From the NCBI GenBank assembly GCA_036250195.1, contig JAVHZZ010000006.1, positions 184,833,350-184,897,349 of the forward strand: DNA of 64,000 nt, given 5' to 3'. The position numbers and the translations under genes are program-made. Under the pieces are notes generated by a model that was not told the DNA's origin, searched no databases, and was given only the letters and a program-made list of their open reading frames with translations. Positions 1 through 11,784 of the stretch are shown here, one piece after another. This stretch comes from Mixophyes australis (taxonomy: Eukaryota; Chordata; Amphibia; Anura; Limnodynastidae). How positions within the stretch are numbered: the first letter of the stretch is position 1; every line of letters starts with the position of its first letter.

Positions 1-2272
1 TTACCAGCTCCTCCCTCACTTTTTCCAGCTGCTTCTGCAACAGCCTGATCAGGGGAATGACCTGACTCAAGCTGGCAGTGTCGGAACTGACTTCTCGTGT
101 GGCAAGTTCAAACGGCTGGAGAACCTTGCACAACACGGAAATCAGTCTCCACTGCGCTTGACCCAGGCGCATCCCCACTCCTTTGCCTATGTTGTAGGTG
201 GCTGTGTAGGCCTGAATGGCCTTTTGCTGCTCCTCCATCCTCTGCAGCATATAGAGGGTGGAGTTCCAGCGCGTCACAACCTCTTGTTTGAGGTGATGGC
301 AGGGCAGGTTCATGCTTTTTTGATGTGCCTCTAGTCTGCAGTAGGCACTGGCTGAATGCCGAAAGTGTCCAGCAATTTTGCGCGCCACCGCAAATATCTC
401 CTGCACACCCCTGTCACTCTTGAGGTAATGCTGCACCACCAAATTAATGGTGTGGGCAAAACATTGGGACGTGCTGGAAATTGCCCATATTTAATGCCCG
501 CACAATGTTACTGGCATTGTCTGACACCACAAATCCTCATGAGAGTCTAAGTGGGGTAAGCCACTGGGAGATAATTTCCCTCAGTTTCTCTAATATGTTG
601 ACAGCGTTGTGCCTCTTATTAAAGCCTGTAATACACAATGTTGCCTGCCTTTGCACGAGCAGCCATTTTGTAGATGCTGCTACTGATGCAGCTGTTGCTG
701 TTGCTGCGGAAGGCGATGCATCTACCCAGTGGGCTGTCACAGTCATATAGTCCTTCGTTTGCCCAGAACCACTTGTCCACATGTCCGTGGTTAAGTGGAC
801 AGTGGGTACAACCGCATTTCTTAGAGCACTGAGGACACTTGATCGTACTTCTCTGTACATTTTTGGTATTGCCTGCCTAGTGAAGTGGAATCTCGACGGG
901 ATTTGGTACCGGGGACACAATACCTCCATCAACCCTCTAAATCCCACTCCACTGATGGCGGACACCGGGCGCACGTCTAACACCAACATTGCAGTTACAG
1001 CCGCAGTTATACGCTTTGCAATAGGGTGACTACTATCGTATTTTGTGGTCATGGCAAACGACTGTTGGACGGTCAATTGTTTTGTGAAAGACTTAGCGGT
1101 CTTACGACTTCCCCTCTGGGAAGATGACCGACTAACAGCAGCAACAGCAGCAGTGGCAGTAGTAGGCGTACCGCTGCAGGATTCCTCGGATGAATCCCGT
1201 ATTGAGGAGGACTCAGTCTGCCTGCTGACTTGGGCTGCAGGACTCAATCTGATGGAGATCGTGGAGGAAGTTGACGAGGAGTGTGTCGCTGGTGTGTATC
1301 GAACTGGACCACGGGATTTAGGTGTCCCTGTACCGATGACGGTCCTAGCCCCAGTTCCTGAACTAACCACTGAACTATGAAGGTTATTCAGGTGACGTAT
1401 AAGGGAGGATGTCCCTAGGTGGGCAAGATCCTTACCCCTGCTTATTTGAGCTTTACATAAGCTACATATGGCCATACATTGGTTGTCCGGATTTGGATAA
1501 AAATAACTCCAGACCGAAGAGGTGCATTTTTTGGTCTTCTGACCAGGCATGACGATGGGCTTTTTCATCCCATGGACATCAGCTGTTTCCCCCCCTGGTG
1601 CCTCATTTACAATAACCACATCACCATCCTCATCATCAAGTTCCTCCACAGCGCCAGCTACATCATCAATAGCCTCCTCCCGAGCCACCTCTTCCCGTAC
1701 AGTGATGGGAAGGTCAGGCTTGACAACCACCAACACCCTTGGACTCGCCTTGGGGATTTGTGATAATTTCTCTTTAGAAGGCAGAGTTGTTTTCTGTTTT
1801 GTTGCTGACAGCATAACTCTCTTCAATTTTTTGTGGGGGGGGGAGGAGGAGGAGGGCTAAGATCCTTGGGTGAGGATGGACCACTAGTCATGAACACGGG
1901 CCAGAGCCTAAGCCATTCCTTGCCACTACGTGTCGTAAATGGCATATTGCCAACTTTACGTTTCTCCTCAGATGATTTTAAGTTTCTCTTTTTGCTTTTT
2001 TTTGAGAACTTGGGGTTTTTGGATTTTACATGCCCTGTACTAGGAGATTGGGCATCGGGCTTGGAAGACGACGTTGATGGCATTTCATCGTCTATGTCAT
2101 GACTAGTGGCAGCAGCTTCAGCATTAGGAGGAAGTGGGTCTGGATCTTTCCCTACTTTATCCTCCAAATTTTTAGTCTCCATTATATGTAGCACAAGATA
2201 CTGCAGAATGTGTGAACCTGGTAATATTGCAGACAGTACCAATGGACTTATACTGCAGGATTGGTTTTGCAA
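1..2272 (-). pseudogene. hAT (ZBED-like) transposase, frameshifted and partial
   Basis: Three consecutive minus-strand frames together read as a hAT transposase. The N-terminal part (2272 to 1823; a likely start is the METK codon near 2180) is charged and low-complexity and ends in a proline run. The middle part (1824 to 537) has a BED-type zinc finger (WSYF, then CSLC, then HLNNLH) followed by the start of the catalytic region, with a TTDMWTS motif. The last part (536 to 1) contains VVSDNASN, CFAHTINLV and VTRWNSTLYML, all typical of hAT RNase-H-like cores. Breaks: a 1-nt indel in a nine-C run at about 1835-1843, a frame change near 540, and another near 460. The C-terminal dimerisation domain is beyond the left edge. 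It is not expected to make an active enzyme. Confidence 0.85.
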
Positions 2273-2389
2273 ATTTTGTTGTAAATAACATTTTTTTTTA
2301 TTATTTTTTGGTATTTTTTTTTATAACTTTTTTTTATTTTTTAAAACACTTGGGAATAATGTGGAAATAACTATGCCCTTAGAAGCACA

Positions 2390-2650
2390 GAGCACAGGAC
2401 ACAGCACCACTGGACTGAACAGGACACAGCACAGGACCCAGCAGCACCACTGAACTCAGAAGGACAGAGCACAGGACACAGCACGACTGGACTGAACAGG
2501 ACACAGCACAGGACCCAGCAGCACCACTGAACTCAAAATTGACAGAGCACAGCACACAGCACCACTGGACTGATACTGCAGAACACAGCACAGCATAGCA
2601 CAGCACAGCACAGAACTAAACAGCACAGCACAGAACTAAACAGCACAGCA
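2390..2650. repeat. CAGCACAG-rich minisatellite inside the hAT element
   Basis: The words ACAGCACAGGACC and CACCACTG recur. Two near-identical blocks begin near 2391 and 2464 and a degraded third follows, ending in short CAGCACAGCA runs. It lies between the terminal repeat and the transposase frame, in the presumed 5' leader of the transposon. Confidence 0.75.
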
Positions 2651-2737
2651 CGAGATCTACCAGGACAGAGGACCACCTAACACACCCTCCCTCTACCCTG
2701 ATCAATGCCCGAGTGATGATGGCGGCGACTAGGGGGG

Positions 2738-2745
2738 AATTTATA
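2738..2745 (-). promoter_or_regulatory. TATA-like box of the hAT transposon
   Basis: TATAAATT reads on the minus strand about 160 bp inside the terminal repeat and upstream of the transposase frames. Position and sequence fit a transposon promoter; there is no independent evidence that it is used. Confidence 0.35.
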
Positions 2746-2904
2746 GGATCAGAGTATCGCGAGATCCGACAGCGGGATTATGACTCACAGCCTCGGTTTC
2801 AAGTTTTCATTTGGCGCCAATACCCGGATCTGTCTCGGATCCGACTCGGATCGGAAAGGTTCGGGTGGGCTCGGATTCACAAAATCCGAGTGCGCTCATC
2901 TCTA

Positions 2905-3567
2905 GTTTAAACTGACTTAAAAGAAGAGTGTTTTTGAGTATTAATCTCATATTGTTCATAACTAGTGACCGCTAGATGCAATCACTACTCTGTCGAAACC
3001 GGGTTACTGCTGGTGAAATATGATTTAATATGAGACCAAACTCTTTACATTTTAGAGGAACTGAACCATAAATACCTTTATTATATTATTATCAGTATAA
3101 ATAACCTTTAATTCACTTATTAAATAATGTAGTGTACACTATTTACAAGTGTAAGTGTGAATGTAAGTGTGTCAATTATTAATCCATGCGATTGCGTCAT
3201 TACTCACAATCATACGGTAAACCAATATTAATTAATTTAGATGATTTCATCCAATTATTTGACTTCCACAGTAGGTTGGAAATTGTAGTACTACAACGTC
3301 AGCATACTCATACAATTTAATGCAGTCAGGGCATGCTGTGATCAGTAGTGCACCATGGAAAAATTAATGTATATCACTTTTATGTTACTTATTAACCCAC
3401 ACCCATGGCCGTAGATAGCCCAAGTGCTTTCAGCATGTGGATGTTTTTTCTTTTGGGAGAGGGCTGTGAATTAAAGATGTGAATTGAGACATCCTCTGTC
3501 TTATGAATCAACAGAAAAAAAATACTTATACATAATAATGACAGGCAGCTTTGTGTCAATAAATAGT
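2905..3567. other. Intergenic DNA between the hAT element and the keratin 3' end
   Basis: AT-rich sequence with no convincing coding signal or recognisable repeat. It lies downstream of the polyadenylation signal of keratin gene A. Confidence 0.5.
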
Positions 3568-3573
3568 TTTATT
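3568..3573 (-). promoter_or_regulatory. Polyadenylation signal AATAAA of keratin gene A
   Basis: AATAAA on the minus strand lies about 20 nt after the stop codon at 3593-3595, implying a very short 3' untranslated region. It is the nearest canonical signal; cleavage would fall a little lower. Confidence 0.55.
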
Positions 3574-3592
3574 TAAGTTTTGTTACAATAAA

Positions 3593-3675
3593 TTATTTAC
3601 TACTTTCACCATGTGTTGTGTGTCCACTTGTCACATCTTCAACTGATGGGTTTTTGGTGATGACAGAAACGGACT
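3593..3675 (-). CDS. Keratin A exon 8: C-terminal tail
   Basis: 83 nt after acceptor GATTTCAG. It completes a Lys codon and reads [17 protein letters not shown], ending ESSK and TAA. This resembles the conserved type I tail pattern KVxxIxxxxVEDVVDGK. AATAAA follows 20 nt later. Confidence 0.8.
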
Positions 3676-4955
3676 CTGAAATCAAACACAAAAACACTGA
3701 AAACTTCAATGATGCATTTGCGCTTTGATCTAGACATGGTATTTAAATACTACATGTTAATGAAAGAGTCTAGGGGCTAGATTTACTAAACTGCGGGTTT
3801 GAAAAAGAGATGTTGCCTATAGCAACCAATCAGAGTCTAGCTTTCATTTATTTAGTACCTTCTACAAAATGTTAGCTAGAATCTGATTGGTTGCTATAGG
3901 CAACATCCCCACTTTTTCAAACCCGCAGCTTAGTAAATCTAGCCCCTGATGTTGTCAATAAGACATTAACATGTGGCATAATATTTGGAAGTCATTGGAA
4001 GTCATTTTCTTACTGTGGCTGAACATGCCCAGGCTGCCCACCCCCTTAAATGATTTCAACTTTTTGTTTTCTGATTAAAATACTGCTCCATCTAGCCTCA
4101 TTTACTGTTTAAATAAATCATGAGAAAGGACGGTGGGGGGCATTATCTTTACTACATGAGTCCCTTTGTTTTTAGCACATGGGTATTTGTGCACATATAA
4201 ATGCATTTACCCTCATCACATGGTACAAAAGCCATCCATTGGAAGTATAGTACAACAAGAGACTACCACCACTTATGGAATATACAGGCCAAGGAGAAAT
4301 AGGCTATGCAGCCACCCACTAACCAGAGAAGCCCTCTGAAAATTTTAAACAAAAGCCTGTTTCTGCAGTTCATCAGAGGAGCGACTGAAACCAGACGTTT
4401 AACTGCAGAAAAACGTCAGGACTAAAAGGAAGATTGCCAGGACATACATGGAGCTGCAATTCTATTCATTTGACTTCCGGGGAGCCATAATGCCAGGAGA
4501 CCTAAGTGCATTGTAATATGATTGAGCTACAAAGGACTTTTGCAGTGCGTGGTCATTCTGTCACTTTCACTTATGCGTGATGGATGTTAAGCATTCTGAC
4601 ATCTTCACTCATGCTGATGGGATGGTAATTATTATGAGTGTGAACCTCTCTCCTTATATGGCAATAGTGGAGTCACCTGTCTACCTGGCTAAAATTGATC
4701 TCAATTTGTGATTGAGCTCCTGATGTTTGATATATTTGTGTATACTTTTAAACTTTTGTTTACTCTGCTGACCAAAGATTAGATTGGATCAGCACTCTCC
4801 TCTTAAGTGTCAGACAAGTAGCCTGTCACACATGAGGGTTTAAAGTGCTAATTTATTATTTTCTGTACTCTTCCATAAAAATCTCAGTGGCTTTATGTCA
4901 TGTCAATCAACTAATCTATACAATTCCACATTCTGCAGAACAACCAATATATATA

Positions 4956-5043
<88 letters not shown>

Positions 5044-8000
5044 AATATTTCCCACATAAGATCATGTGGTATCTGAGATATCCTCACTATACTCATGAGA
5101 ACAATATTTCACTGTACGTTTAAGCTAAACAGCAACTTATGGATCCAGATATAATTAGATATATATCAAGTTATTTATTTTTAACTTGAAATATGTGTTT
5201 TAAATATAATATAGCAAACTTACTTTGTCTGTTATTTGGCATTTCACAAGACGACTCACAGATCACATCTTCCATCCTATGGGAAGAGCAGTTTGTCATG
5301 GTTGGAAAAAAGATCAGCCAAATCAAATAAAAGATTTGAAGCAATGGCAAAACCAGCAAAGTGCACCGGGGCCTGTCATTAGAACTAATTTTATGTCATA
5401 TTTAATTAATTTTCATTGGTGTCTTGATCATCAGTGAAATTCCTTTTTCACTTCAGAAGTCAATGTCCTCTATAGATTTGATTTCAACACTGGCATTGAT
5501 ATCTATTATTTTCATTACCTACCTGTTATCTTCCTCGTCCATTAGCATACCGTATGTTCTTATTTCCATCTCCAGAAGGTCTTTCAGATAATACAAGATT
5601 CTACAGTCAGAATTCAAACTATCAGCTTCAGCTCTTAATTTTGTTAACTCATCTTCTTTCTTTAACATAACATCCTGGATATTCTCCAGTTGAGCAACAT
5701 AACCAGCTTCGATTTCATATAGTGTTGCCTCTTGGGCATATTTCTGGGGAGAAAGAAAACAGTGGAATCAGTTATTGTTAGATGACCATTAATGTCCCAC
5801 TCATGCCAACAGAGCTTGTTTTTCTGATATGTCTAGGGAGATAGAGGGAGACCTAACAGAACTATCAAGAGAGTAGAAAGGAAATTACTTTATTTAGTTT
5901 ACTTATTTTATATGGTTTCTTTAGCACTGCTTTGCTGGTTGTTCCATCAGTCAGCTACTCATTTCTACAGCCTACGATAACGGGCAATGAGTTTTCTACT
6001 GTGTAGTATTAGTGTACAGGATGCAACGCTTCTAATTTCCAAGGGGACACCTGGATACGTTTTCAACCGATTACAAACTAATACATTGTGCTTACCACTT
6101 ATCATCTTAATGATTGGGGAATGGGAGAGTATAGGGAGAGAGTTTGCCATTTAAATGATGAACATGTACAGTATAATTATAAATATGAGAACTGTGAAAG
6201 ACAAATGTGGAATTCCTGTAAATAACCTGCACATCCCCCCTTTGACTTGTTTTGTCTGGTAATGCTCATTTCTTGGCGTAAGCCTATTACTTTGGTCAGG
6301 ATTTGCCAAATTTGATCTTGATGTGTTCATACCATGCTATCCAGCACTTCAACTTCAACTTTCAGGTCCTGCACGGTCCTCCTCAACATAGGTAGCTCCC
6401 TACCGGGGCATTCATGAGACACTGTGTTAACGCTGGTTGCATGAGCAATTTCCTTGTACTTGAAGAAAAATGAAGAAGTGGATCAAAAAAACATTAATTA
6501 TTAATTCACATATACAAACATCTAAAGTCCTTTTTTAAAATTCTCACAGTCAAAATGACAAAAGAGTGCATAAAACATGGTGTGACTAAAATGACATATG
6601 GATTTAACTTCAACATTTGTGATTACAGGGGTTATTTAGAATTGAACATAGGTTTACACACTTGCTCTAGCGCAAATATGCATGGGCATGAGTTAAAAAT
6701 ATGTCCGTCCGTCTTTAGATTTGCATTAAACTTAGACGCATCTCAACCCTAAATATGGATGTAACTGATGCACAAGTTGTATGAAAAGTGTATCATTTGC
6801 AGTTGCTTTATGGAGGTGCAATATACAATGTCTACAAAACACACAAGTCTGTCATAGCTCTAATGGTGAATGAAAGTGCAGGTCAGGGGCTCATGGTAAA
6901 CTTGCATCTCCACACTCTTAACACCCCTGATCTCCCTCTTGAAGGGCAACAAGTGATAGATTTGTGCAGTTCAAAATATGAATCAAATTTGTATACATGC
7001 CCACTGCGCCAAATTTTATGTGACACACAACACACAAAGCACTTGTGTCCACCTCTCAATCAGCATTAGGTAGATAAGATTTTAGAATGTCGTCATCTTC
7101 CTTTAAATAATGGTAGAACTGTATTTCCAAATTAACAAAAAGCAGCCTGCAATATTTGTGAAATTGAGCATAAAATAGTCATTGTCAAGATACATTTAAA
7201 AATATGAAAAATAATAATGGTGTATTTATCAGTGGGTCTCTGAGGCAATGTGTTATGGTGTGTTTGTTTTTTTGTGTATCTAGCTTTCTCTCAATGTAAT
7301 GGAATATATAAATAACTATTTATCCTCTGTGTATCTTTCTACTTTTGTGTTGGCCCGCTCTACTGGCTTTCCTTCTGCCATTTCATCTTGCATGTCCACT
7401 TGCTACCACACTCAAAGGCTGACCTGATTATCCACCAGTCTATGGAAGCCACCTACCTGACATCTCTATTTCTGCTAACATGACAATAAACTTAAGTTTG
7501 CTTCCAACTTTACTCAAAACTGTTCTTTGTTCCCCACATCAAATCTGTCTCCAAATCATGTTATAGATACCTACAAAACATCTCCAGAATATACAGATAT
7601 CTCACACAAGAAAAAATATAATTCAAGCACTCAAAATTTCCTGCATTTGCTACTGATATTCCTTTTTTTACTGGTGTTCCCCTAACCAGACATTCATCCC
7701 TATAATTAATTTTCAAGGCAGCTGCTATACTAATTTTGTCAATGATCTTCTACTGCTGTTCTGCTCTGTTCTGTTCTGTCCGTCTCTAAATTGGTTGCCT
7801 GTACTTTATAAGAATCCAATGTAAAATACTTTTACTAAAAAATATATCTCCCAACTCAGTCTAGAAGACCTGATGGACAATTTGGCCGCAAGCCGTGCAA
7901 TGTGTTGGCCACACTTGCTCTCATTATTATGCCAGTTCAGGCCAATGGCATTTGAGGTCCCCTTGCTATTAGTATCGGAAGGTGGCCACATATCTCAGGT

Positions 8001-11000
8001 AAGAGAAATCAAGAAGCATGGAGGTGCTAAGACATGCTTATTTGTGTAAAATGGGTCAATCATAAAAAAATAAGCATACAATGCAGAAGAAGATAAAGTG
8101 CAATGACATTTGAAAAACAAGTAAAGCAAAGCCAACTATGACATAACCTTATGAAAACATATATACTAATTTTCAGGAACTCTGAGTTTATGGCAAGTGT
8201 AAGAGCAGAAGATAATATCAGTCAAGCCAGGACTCTTCCCAATAAGTAGCAAAATTGTTGATACATTTTCTAAAGAACCACCTAAATTTGTAATAATCCG
8301 AAATAAAATTATCCGAACCTTGTGATTAAACCGAGCTTCTGAGGCCTTCTGGTAACAATCTGATATTTCTTTGTATTGTTCTCTCATCTTCTCTAGGCCT
8401 TTAGTTAAGTCTGTTGCCTGTGAACTGTCAACTTCAACATTTACTTGACACCTTGATTTCTCATGATGATGATGTTCTATATTCTGCAATTGAAAGAGAA
8501 GGTGTGTGTTTATGTTATTGGTAAGTATATTGGTAAAAGCATCAGGTCACCTATTTTTAGGGTAGTCTTTACTCTATCGCCTTTCTGATGTACAATCAAG
8601 CCCCATTAATTAGGCAAGGAGAGTCAGACTAGCTTGGATAAAAAGGTAATATTGTTGGCTCTCATAAACCAATTATTTTTTAATTATATTTATGTTAATA
8701 TGCATTGTGAACTCAAAGAAACAGTATCCGGTAAATTTAGTGTTACACACATTTGCACTAGAAGAAGATGTACTCAAGAAAAAAAATAATTACATGCATA
8801 TGTTCAGTCTAATGCATTTCAAACACAGTAGCATTTGTGCCAGGTATGTGATAACGTTGTATTACCCTATCAGTACACAATATACTAATGTGAGAATAGT
8901 GTTTTGAAATTTGTGTGACTCTGCAAAATGCTTACATTTCAGTAAGATATGCATTAGGGGATGAAAATAAATAAATTTTAAAAATTCAAGTGGGACCCCC
9001 CAAAAAAGTAAAAACAGTTCTAGCACTGCCAGCCAAGGCTGGTATCGGAAAAATCTGAAATTGCCCTTAGGCTATGCCAGCCAGGGCTCATGTCACTACA
9101 GCACAAAGAAACACACTGTGGGGTCCCTCTGCCATAGTACCAATCAGCCCTAGGCCACTCAGCACAGTTCCTAAGGACTTTGGGCCCGCATAAAAAACAA
9201 AAACAGAATTTGGAGTGTGTGTTGTTGTTTACATTTTTTCTTGGTGCACTACAGTTCCCAGCGGCCTTGAATGCCAGGGCATGCTGGCATTTGTGCTTCC
9301 TCAAGTGCCATCAAGCCCTGGGAGCCATGGGTATGAATGAACTTATAGTACTATAAGCACCAGGGTGTCCAACCACTTAAGGACATGCTGAAACCTGTAG
9401 TGCATCATGGGGCAAAATTCTGATTAAACACTTTCTTTTCACTTATTACCCCACATCCACCACCCAGGGGTGTGTAAATATCCCTAGTGCCATCAACATA
9501 GGGTTGGTTATTCTTAGGGGCCATTTTTGCAGGCCTGATCCCCCTAGATAATTTAGCCTCTTGCTGACTGGTCTAGGGTTGGTTGGTACTATGGCAAAAG
9601 GAGTGCCACGCTGTGAGTTTTTCTGCTGTAGAGCCAGCAGCCCTGGTTGGTATAGCCTGGTTATGGTTATGACAATTTTGGGGGGAACCCACTACTTTTT
9701 TGTCCCTCCAGACTGTCATGTACTCATTTTTATAGTATGGAAAATTGCATTTTGCTCTTCCGTTTTGGATGTTCAGCTCTATATAAGACGAAAAAAGCAG
9801 ATGTTCCCTAACGTCTGGACCTCACTTACAAAGTGCCATTGGATGCATAGCACAAAACACTTTGATTTTACCACAACCCTTTTCAAATGACACCTTTCAT
9901 TAAATAAATATATCCCCTTTCAAATATTGCTTGTTTATGGCTTCATGAAAATGAGGGCACATAAGAACTGTACATATGGCACTTTTGTGTGTTTGTTTAT
10001 AGTGAAGAACATTAGGTATGCCTTAGAAATGCATTTCCTCTCCAAAGTACACTGTAATGTGCAATATCAGTCTCTTTAGAATTATAGGATAATACTCAAT
10101 ATCTGTCACTTCTCAACTGGTGCAAAAATTCAAGCCCTTTTGTGGATTGGAAATTCCTTGTTTGCCCCCTTCATTCAATTCAATAATCTTGCATAGCAAA
10201 ATTTAGTCTTGTTATAAGTGAATTTCATATATAGGCCTGGATAGATGGAGTTAGGCCTGGATAGGATGGATGGATATAAGCCTGGTAAGATGGATTTTAT
10301 ACAGACATGCCTAAATAGATGCATTTTATATAGTCACATACAAATAGGTAGTACAAGTGTCGTGTAACTGCATGTTTGGCCACTTCTCTGTTTAAATTCT
10401 TGAGATTACTGTCTGGAGTATGACCAACAGGTGGTATTCTGTTTGATTTTCTCAGAATGACCTGTTTTGTATTTGACCCTCATTGTTTCCTTGTTATCCC
10501 AACCTTAGCTTTTTATATGCTTCTGAATTATTTCTGCCTGCCCTGACTTTGCACTATATATTGACCATGATTCCTGTGTCAATCCTGTATATAGCAAATT
10601 GCCACAAAGTCAATCAACATCTGGGGGCGTGACTTGTGGGTTGCCCAGAGTGAACCCTATTGTTATGAATTTTATGAAACTTGGATGAATTAAAACAATC
10701 AATGTATACATATGCTTATGTTTAAAGAGTCAATACAAGTTAATATTCTGCAGAGGAATAGGCTGCTCAAGCTAATGCCTCACTAAGAGGGAGATAAGTC
10801 ACATTCCTGCACCTGGTGGTACCAAGTTACAAAGGAACAGGTGAAACTAGCTGTACTGTGGGGTATGAAACAGTAGAACAGTGCTGTAAAACCCAACATC
10901 GTTTTAAACGATGGGAGAATAACAATGGGTGTAAGCCCAACCAGGGCCTCAATCAGAAATCATGGGGCCCAGTAAGGGCCCCCAACCCCTGGTGAGTGCC

Positions 11001-11746
11001 CCCCCCCCCCCCCCACGATGAACGCCCCTCCCCCATGAGCAACAGCACAACACAAACTTACCTGGGGGCCCGCTGTCTTGCAGTCCGCTGGTCTCCGCTA
11101 CTCTGCGCTGATGTCTTCAGCCTGGCTGTCACCATGACGGCCAGGCACCAGAATGCGATCACATGGGTGGAGGAATCATTCCCCTGCGATCATGTGATCT
11201 GGCTGTCACACGCAGATTACATGTTTGCATGTAATCTGGTAAATTTGTGCTGCGCTGTTGTACCGGGCCCCTGGTGAGCGCGGGCCTGGTACAACATTAC
11301 CCCTTGTACCCCCCTGATGGCGGCCCTGAGCCCAACAGTAATTGAATCACTACTTATCATTTATCAGACATGAAGTTTGTCCGAAGGTTTAAATCACCGT
11401 CCACTGTAAAATCCGAATGCCCTAAACAGCTACAGTACAGTACAGTACAGGGCAGCACTGTGGCTAAGTGGTTAGCACTTCAGGCACACAGCGCTGGGGT
11501 CATGAGATCAATTCCCGACCATGGCCTTATCTGTGTGGAGTTTGTATGTTCTCACCGTGTTTGCGTGGGTTTCCTCCGGGTGCTCCAGTTTCCTCTCACA
11601 CTCCAAAAACATACTAGTAAGTTAATTGACTGCTATCAAAATTGACCCTAGTCTCTCTCTCTGGCTGTGTGTGTGTATGTTAGAGAATTTAGACTGTAAG
11701 CTACAATGGGACAGGGACTGATGTGATCCTCTATATAAATAAATAA

Positions 11747-11784
<38 letters not shown>

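Larger units (their letters stand above)
1..2904 (-). mobile_element. hAT-family DNA transposon, decayed, cut by the left edge
   Basis: The right end carries the sequence TAGAGATGAGCGCAC (minus strand, ending near 2904), a terminal-inverted-repeat-like end, followed by a GC-rich subterminal segment with repeated CGGATC-type words, a TATA-like site, a minisatellite and then a broken hAT transposase on the same strand. The other end lies outside the window, so the target-site duplication cannot be checked. The family assignment rests mainly on the transposase. The right boundary is good to within a few bases. Confidence 0.8.

Noticed and set aside
11461..11520. Possible tRNA gene (A- and B-box-like sequences)
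   Set aside because: The boxes belong to the 5' part of a SINE with core and LINE-like tail; no cloverleaf-competent tRNA is present.
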